Source: Desulfosporosinus sp. UBA5188
GTDB lineage: Bacteria; Bacillota; Desulfitobacteriia; Desulfitobacteriales; Desulfitobacteriaceae
Length of the DNA stretch: 15,652 nucleotides
Assembly (NCBI GenBank): GCA_002413075.1
Contig: DHWG01000051.1
Coordinates: forward strand, 1,001-16,652
Direction: 5' to 3'
In this document: in pieces, positions 13,801-15,652 of the stretch
Numbering within the stretch: position 1 is the stretch's first letter
Layout of the letters: every line of letters begins with the position of its first letter
Translations under genes and position numbers: made by a program
The notes under the pieces: model-generated
Seen by the model: only the letters and a program-made list of their open reading frames with translations
Databases searched by the model: none
What the model was told of the DNA's origin: nothing

Positions 13801-15061
13801 TTTAAAAAATCCAGAGGGGAAAGTTGTTCCGATCTTAGAACCCGGTAAATGGGCACAAAAGGTCTCACAAATTGATATCGCGGTTGATGCAAGTGGAACG
13901 GTAACCGGATTAACGACGAAAAACGTCACAATGGATTCTACCATTGCAGAAGATCCTGTAATAACAGCCCTGATTGCCCCTTACCAAGCTAAGACTCTAG
14001 AATATACTTCTACCGTTCTAGGTCAATCGACGGGTGAATATAAGGGCAATAAGCAGATTACTGAACCCACTGAGATCATGGAGTTAATCAACAAAGTTCA
14101 GGCAGGTGCAGCTGGAACGCAACTTTCAATTGCAGCACCGCTTAGTTTATCGGCCTATATTCCAATGGGTAATATTACGATTAAAGATATTATGGGTGTT
14201 TATGTGTACGAAAACTTCCTTTACGGCGTCAAGATGACCGGGAAACAAGTCAAGGATTGGATGGAATACACCGAAAGATACTACAAACAAGTAACAGCCC
14301 CAACCGATCCAATTCTGAAGGACCCAGCCCTAAATATCGCAGATTATAATTTAGATCAACTTTACGGAGTCAGTTATGATATCGACTTAACTGAACCAGC
14401 CGGTACCATTGATCCGATTAGTAAACGTCTGATATCCGGCAATAGAATCAAGAATCTGAAGTATAACGGGAAATTGGTCAAAGATTCAGATGTATTTACA
14501 GTGGCCATTAACAATTACAGATTCAATGGCGGCGGAGGATTTATGGCGGCTGCTGGAATCAGTAATACTGACCCAAGTATCGTAACCTATGATTCGGCCA
14601 AGGTTCTTGGTGATGACGGTCAAGTTAGAAGTTTGATGATGAAGTATGTTCAAGATAACAAGATCATCACACCGTCTACAAGTAATAACTGGAGGTTATC
14701 GACGACTCCCGTAGTCGTGGTACCTGACCCGGTTGTACTGAATAGCATCACTATTACAAAACCAGCGACTAAGCTGACTTATACTGTGGGAGATGCTCTA
14801 GACCTAACTGGTTTGGAAGTCACCGGTACCTACAGTGATGGGAGCACGAAAATAGAAACTGTCACTGCGGCTAATGTGACGGGCTTTAACAGTGCCATCC
14901 GAGCAGCAAGACAAACACTATCGATCACCCTGGAAGGCAATACTACAACCTATAATATTAAGATTAAACAACATGTATTCAAAAACTCGCACCAGTGGAG
15001 CAAAGGATGGACCGGCTACTTAAACTTTTTCAAAAAAAGAACAGGAATTTGCTCTATTTAG
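10877..15061 (+). CDS. Secreted double-headed 5'-nucleotidase / cyclic-nucleotide phosphodiesterase
   Basis: Exported 1394-residue enzyme, probably hydrolysing extracellular nucleotides and 2',3'-cyclic nucleotides for phosphate and nucleoside salvage. TTG start, 8 nt after GGGGAGG. Signal peptide 1-36 (cut after AKA). First metallophosphatase head: D48/H50, D88, GNHEFD (N120, H121), H222, GGHTH (H245, H247), UshA-like, followed by a 5'-nucleotidase C domain with NNGGIR (372-377) and ATGGDSF (D494). Residues about 543-725 form a beta-rich OB-like domain as in YhcR. Second head: SDVHGN (D743, H745), D790, GNHEFN (N828, H829), H934, GHAH (H966, H968), CpdB-like, with its own C domain (about 1045-1240; FNGGGGF). 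A bacterial Ig-like domain follows (about 1288-1364), then a 30-residue tail of unknown nature. No LPXTG or S-layer-homology anchor is visible, so release or non-covalent wall binding is likely. Confidence 0.92.
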   Translation: MIRNIKKFKVLAWILTLALMFSSFSVIGPVPIAKAAVNKVFDIVEITDFHGQLLDSTNTKPVGAALAKVVKDVKAANPAGTLIIGGGDLYQGTPVSNVLRGVPVQQVLSNMGMEVTALGNHEFDWGLDVVNNTTMTGATYSIVCANMYNKGTSNRPYEPYKIITKDGVKIAVIGAILQEAPTIIMPALVAPFDFTDPATEINKVAKEIRDGNQADIVLADVHDGGASLNTMVNNLHGVDAVFGGHTHSIADVVNKDADGKDVPTLIANSTGKGYIDLKITVDADTKALTFSGSNYKPLTTTVDSPTDAECKKIVDDASAALLPIFNEVIGNDATAFTKDQVDSPYGESQLGNWMADVVKNYTASPAEVGMVNNGGIRLSPIAAGPITVGTIFNLMPFDNTVCTTTMTGAQLKFIFEQAVQTGGKGIQISGVKFTYDSSKPSYKAAVITTDGTITTPEVLGQRVISITRESNGTVVNDTDTLKVNAPDFVATGGDSFTGFLVPSIVSSLVDSHVTVRDALNADVRAKDKITVVMNNRVDNQMVVADPVVMSIAEARTTTKTAVILTGTVSAVNGNNVFIQDDAAAPTAGICVYNTGGTTFTAHKGDKITVTGNLSVYSGLLEVTPTSAAGVVTLSTGNVVTPKEFTVGAVTNALQGQLVKVKNVTFTSIDNAGASMAQDSTGSINVYKMPVVAGLAVGDIADVSAAVTIYGATLELAVDSATDVVKVGTTPAPTATISVVATSDVHGNVLNFDYGTNAAPSTGQGLAKVSTYVKSLRAANPGNVMLIDNGDTVQGTPLVYYYNMIDKATAYPMSTVMGAMGYDSWTLGNHEFNYGLETLNRITADAKNLGIHMLSANTYKADGTNYVEPYTMKSFVVNGKTIKVAVLGLTTKTIPSWEDPAHYAGLQFNDLVDEAKKWVPIVKAAGADVVIVSAHTGEEGAADVIPENQAKAIATQVSGIDAIVAGHAHSTLNDLSLKNPEGKVVPILEPGKWAQKVSQIDIAVDASGTVTGLTTKNVTMDSTIAEDPVITALIAPYQAKTLEYTSTVLGQSTGEYKGNKQITEPTEIMELINKVQAGAAGTQLSIAAPLSLSAYIPMGNITIKDIMGVYVYENFLYGVKMTGKQVKDWMEYTERYYKQVTAPTDPILKDPALNIADYNLDQLYGVSYDIDLTEPAGTIDPISKRLISGNRIKNLKYNGKLVKDSDVFTVAINNYRFNGGGGFMAAAGISNTDPSIVTYDSAKVLGDDGQVRSLMMKYVQDNKIITPSTSNNWRLSTTPVVVVPDPVVLNSITITKPATKLTYTVGDALDLTGLEVTGTYSDGSTKIETVTAANVTGFNSAIRAARQTLSITLEGNTTTYNIKIKQHVFKNSHQWSKGWTGYLNFFKKRTGICSI

Positions 15062-15113
15062 TAAAGGGTGGGAGAGCTCGACCCACACAATGGAAAATTA
15101 TTATCGTAATGAC

Positions 15114-15147
15114 GAGAGAACCCCGCATGTTAAATGCGGGTTCTCTC
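15114..15147. terminator. Hairpin terminator, possibly bidirectional
   Basis: GAGAGAACCCCGCAT (15114-15128) pairs with ATGCGGGTTCTCTC (15134-15147) with one bulged C and a 5-nt loop. It lies 53 nt after the nucleotidase stop and also just beyond the possible minus-strand ORF at 15160. The T-tract is weak on both sides (ATTTACT on plus). Confidence 0.7.
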
Positions 15148-15159
15148 ATTTACTATAGC

Positions 15160-15291
15160 TTAATCTTCTCCAAAGCTAGGTAGCTGCAATATGTAATCCA
15201 GGCAGGGATCCACATTGCCCAAATAGTTTTGCATGGTCAATCCTTTTTCAACATCAGGAAACAAAGAGCTCATAAAATCATCCTGAATCAT
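15160..15291 (-). CDS. Possible small protein of 43 residues
   Basis: ATG at 15291 to TAA at 15162-15160 encodes an acidic 43-residue peptide (MIQDDFMSSLFPDVEKGL, then MQNYLGNVDPCLDYILQL and PSFGED). The mix of Leu, Asp, Pro and aromatic residues looks protein-like. It ends next to a terminator hairpin. No good ribosome site precedes it, and I do not recognise a family. It could be the remnant C-terminus of a longer gene. It is divergent from the DsrE-like gene. Confidence 0.3.
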   Translation of the reverse strand: MIQDDFMSSLFPDVEKGLTMQNYLGNVDPCLDYILQLPSFGED

Positions 15292-15373
15292 TTATAATAC
15301 TGGGTTGAATAGCACACCACAAAACCTGAGTGCTCGACTTCTGAACTGAGCTTGGGATTTGCACAAAGCGGGA

Positions 15374-15402
15374 TTGACTCAGTCCATAACGTTTGATATA
15401 AG
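15374..15402 (+). promoter_or_regulatory. Promoter of the DsrE-like gene
   Basis: TTGACT (15374-15379) and TATAAG (15397-15402) are separated by 17 bp, each with five of six consensus bases. This would give a leader of about 25 nt before the ATG. Confidence 0.65.
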
Positions 15403-15434
15403 TTAAGTGAAGTACTGTAAGAAAGCGAGTGAGT

Positions 15435-15652
15435 ATGATGGGGAAAAAGGTTTTAGTTATCATCTCCACGGCTGAGAGGGAGAAGGCACTTGTGGGAGTC
15501 ATGTATGCAACGAATGCGCTCAAAAACAAATGGCTGGAAGACGTAAAAGTCTTTTTCTTCGGTCCGTTTGAAAAGCTCGTCGCCGAAGACAAGGAAATCC
15601 AGGCGATCGTTGCTCCTCTGCTTGAATACCAAACCCCGGTAGCATGCATGTT
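15435..15652 (+). CDS. DsrE-like sulfur-relay family protein, C-terminus outside window
   Basis: The first 72 codons of a small cytoplasmic protein. After MMGKKVLVIISTAEREKALV comes GVMYATNALKN (helix), VKVFFFGPFEKLVAED (strand and loop) and IQAIVAPLLEYQTPVACM. The alternation of a first beta strand, a helix beginning near the first loop, and VKVFFFGP resembles the DsrE/DsrF/TusD fold used in sulfur relay and small-molecule chemistry. A Cys appears just before the cut (PVACM), close to where such proteins carry their reactive Cys. The start may be ATG 15435 or 15438; the ribosome site is weak. Promoter at 15374-15402. The right edge truncates it, so the family call is moderately sure. Confidence 0.65.
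   Translation, partial: MMGKKVLVIISTAEREKALVGVMYATNALKNKWLEDVKVFFFGPFEKLVAEDKEIQAIVAPLLEYQTPVACM

Larger units (their letters stand above)
15062..15434. other. Intergenic region between nucleotidase and DsrE-like gene
   Basis: Besides the terminator at 15114-15147, the doubtful 43-residue ORF and the promoter at 15374-15402, I see only a small GC stem just after the nucleotidase stop (GTGGG, 15069-15073, with CCCAC, 15082-15086). No RNA gene or mobile element is evident. Confidence 0.5.

Noticed and set aside
12199..13944. Long open frames on the minus strand inside the nucleotidase gene
   Set aside because: Low-complexity Ser/Thr/Val translations mirroring a well-supported plus-strand protein; no ribosome sites.
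15278..15649. Minus-strand open frame across the DsrE-like gene
   Set aside because: The plus-strand frame has a good promoter and a recognisable fold pattern; the minus frame is Ser/Thr-rich and featureless.

Overview
The window looks like chromosome from a low-to-moderate GC, spore-forming, probably anaerobic Bacillota, most likely a Desulfosporosinus/Desulfitobacterium-type clostridium. This is an inference from strong purine-rich ribosome binding sites, frequent TTG/GTG starts, a Gram-positive-type LexA box, a YxiN-type DbpA helicase, a CBO0543-like membrane protein and a DUF362 ferredoxin protein. I saw no rRNA, tRNA, CRISPR array, transposase or prophage gene.

Layout. (1) 1-1852, minus strand: end of a cell-surface polysaccharide operon, with UDP-galactopyranose mutase (glf) followed by a family 2 glycosyltransferase that runs off the left edge. 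(2) 2228-3673, plus: the DEAD-box rRNA helicase dbpA, convergent with the next block. (3) 3687-6102, minus: an electrophile-response block. It holds a MerR regulator resembling Bacillus AdhR, an AhpD-like carboxymuconolactone decarboxylase family protein, and a DUF362 protein with two [4Fe-4S] motifs. Two 7-N4-7 MerR-type operators lie inside promoters: one in front of the DUF362 gene with the 19-bp spacer typical of MerR control, one beside the regulator gene but driving the plus strand, where there is only a short terminated transcript and no gene. (4) 6127-9050, minus: a HEAT-repeat protein and, upstream, an overlapping pair formed by a DNA-repair-associated radical SAM protein and its DUF4130/TIGR03915 partner. 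A LexA-type SOS box sits inside the promoter, and the radical SAM protein ends with a canonical sliding-clamp-binding motif. (5) 9090-10514: two divergent genes for small membrane proteins, each followed by an unusually long near-perfect hairpin, plus a plus-strand minigene with an excellent ribosome binding site whose codons form half of one hairpin. (6) 10515-15147, plus: a long structured leader and a 1394-residue secreted double-headed nucleotidase/cyclic phosphodiesterase with two metallophosphatase heads, an OB-like linker and an Ig-like domain. (7) 15160-15652: a possible small ORF on the minus strand and the start of a DsrE-like gene with a good promoter.

The most interesting part is block 4: LexA-box promoter, translational overlap, helix-hairpin-helix and clamp-binding motif together suggest a DNA-damage-induced, replisome-recruited radical SAM repair or modification system whose chemistry is, to my knowledge, undescribed. 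The second is the AdhR-like regulon in block 3, which appears to include a ferredoxin-type DUF362 protein and an orphan divergent promoter.
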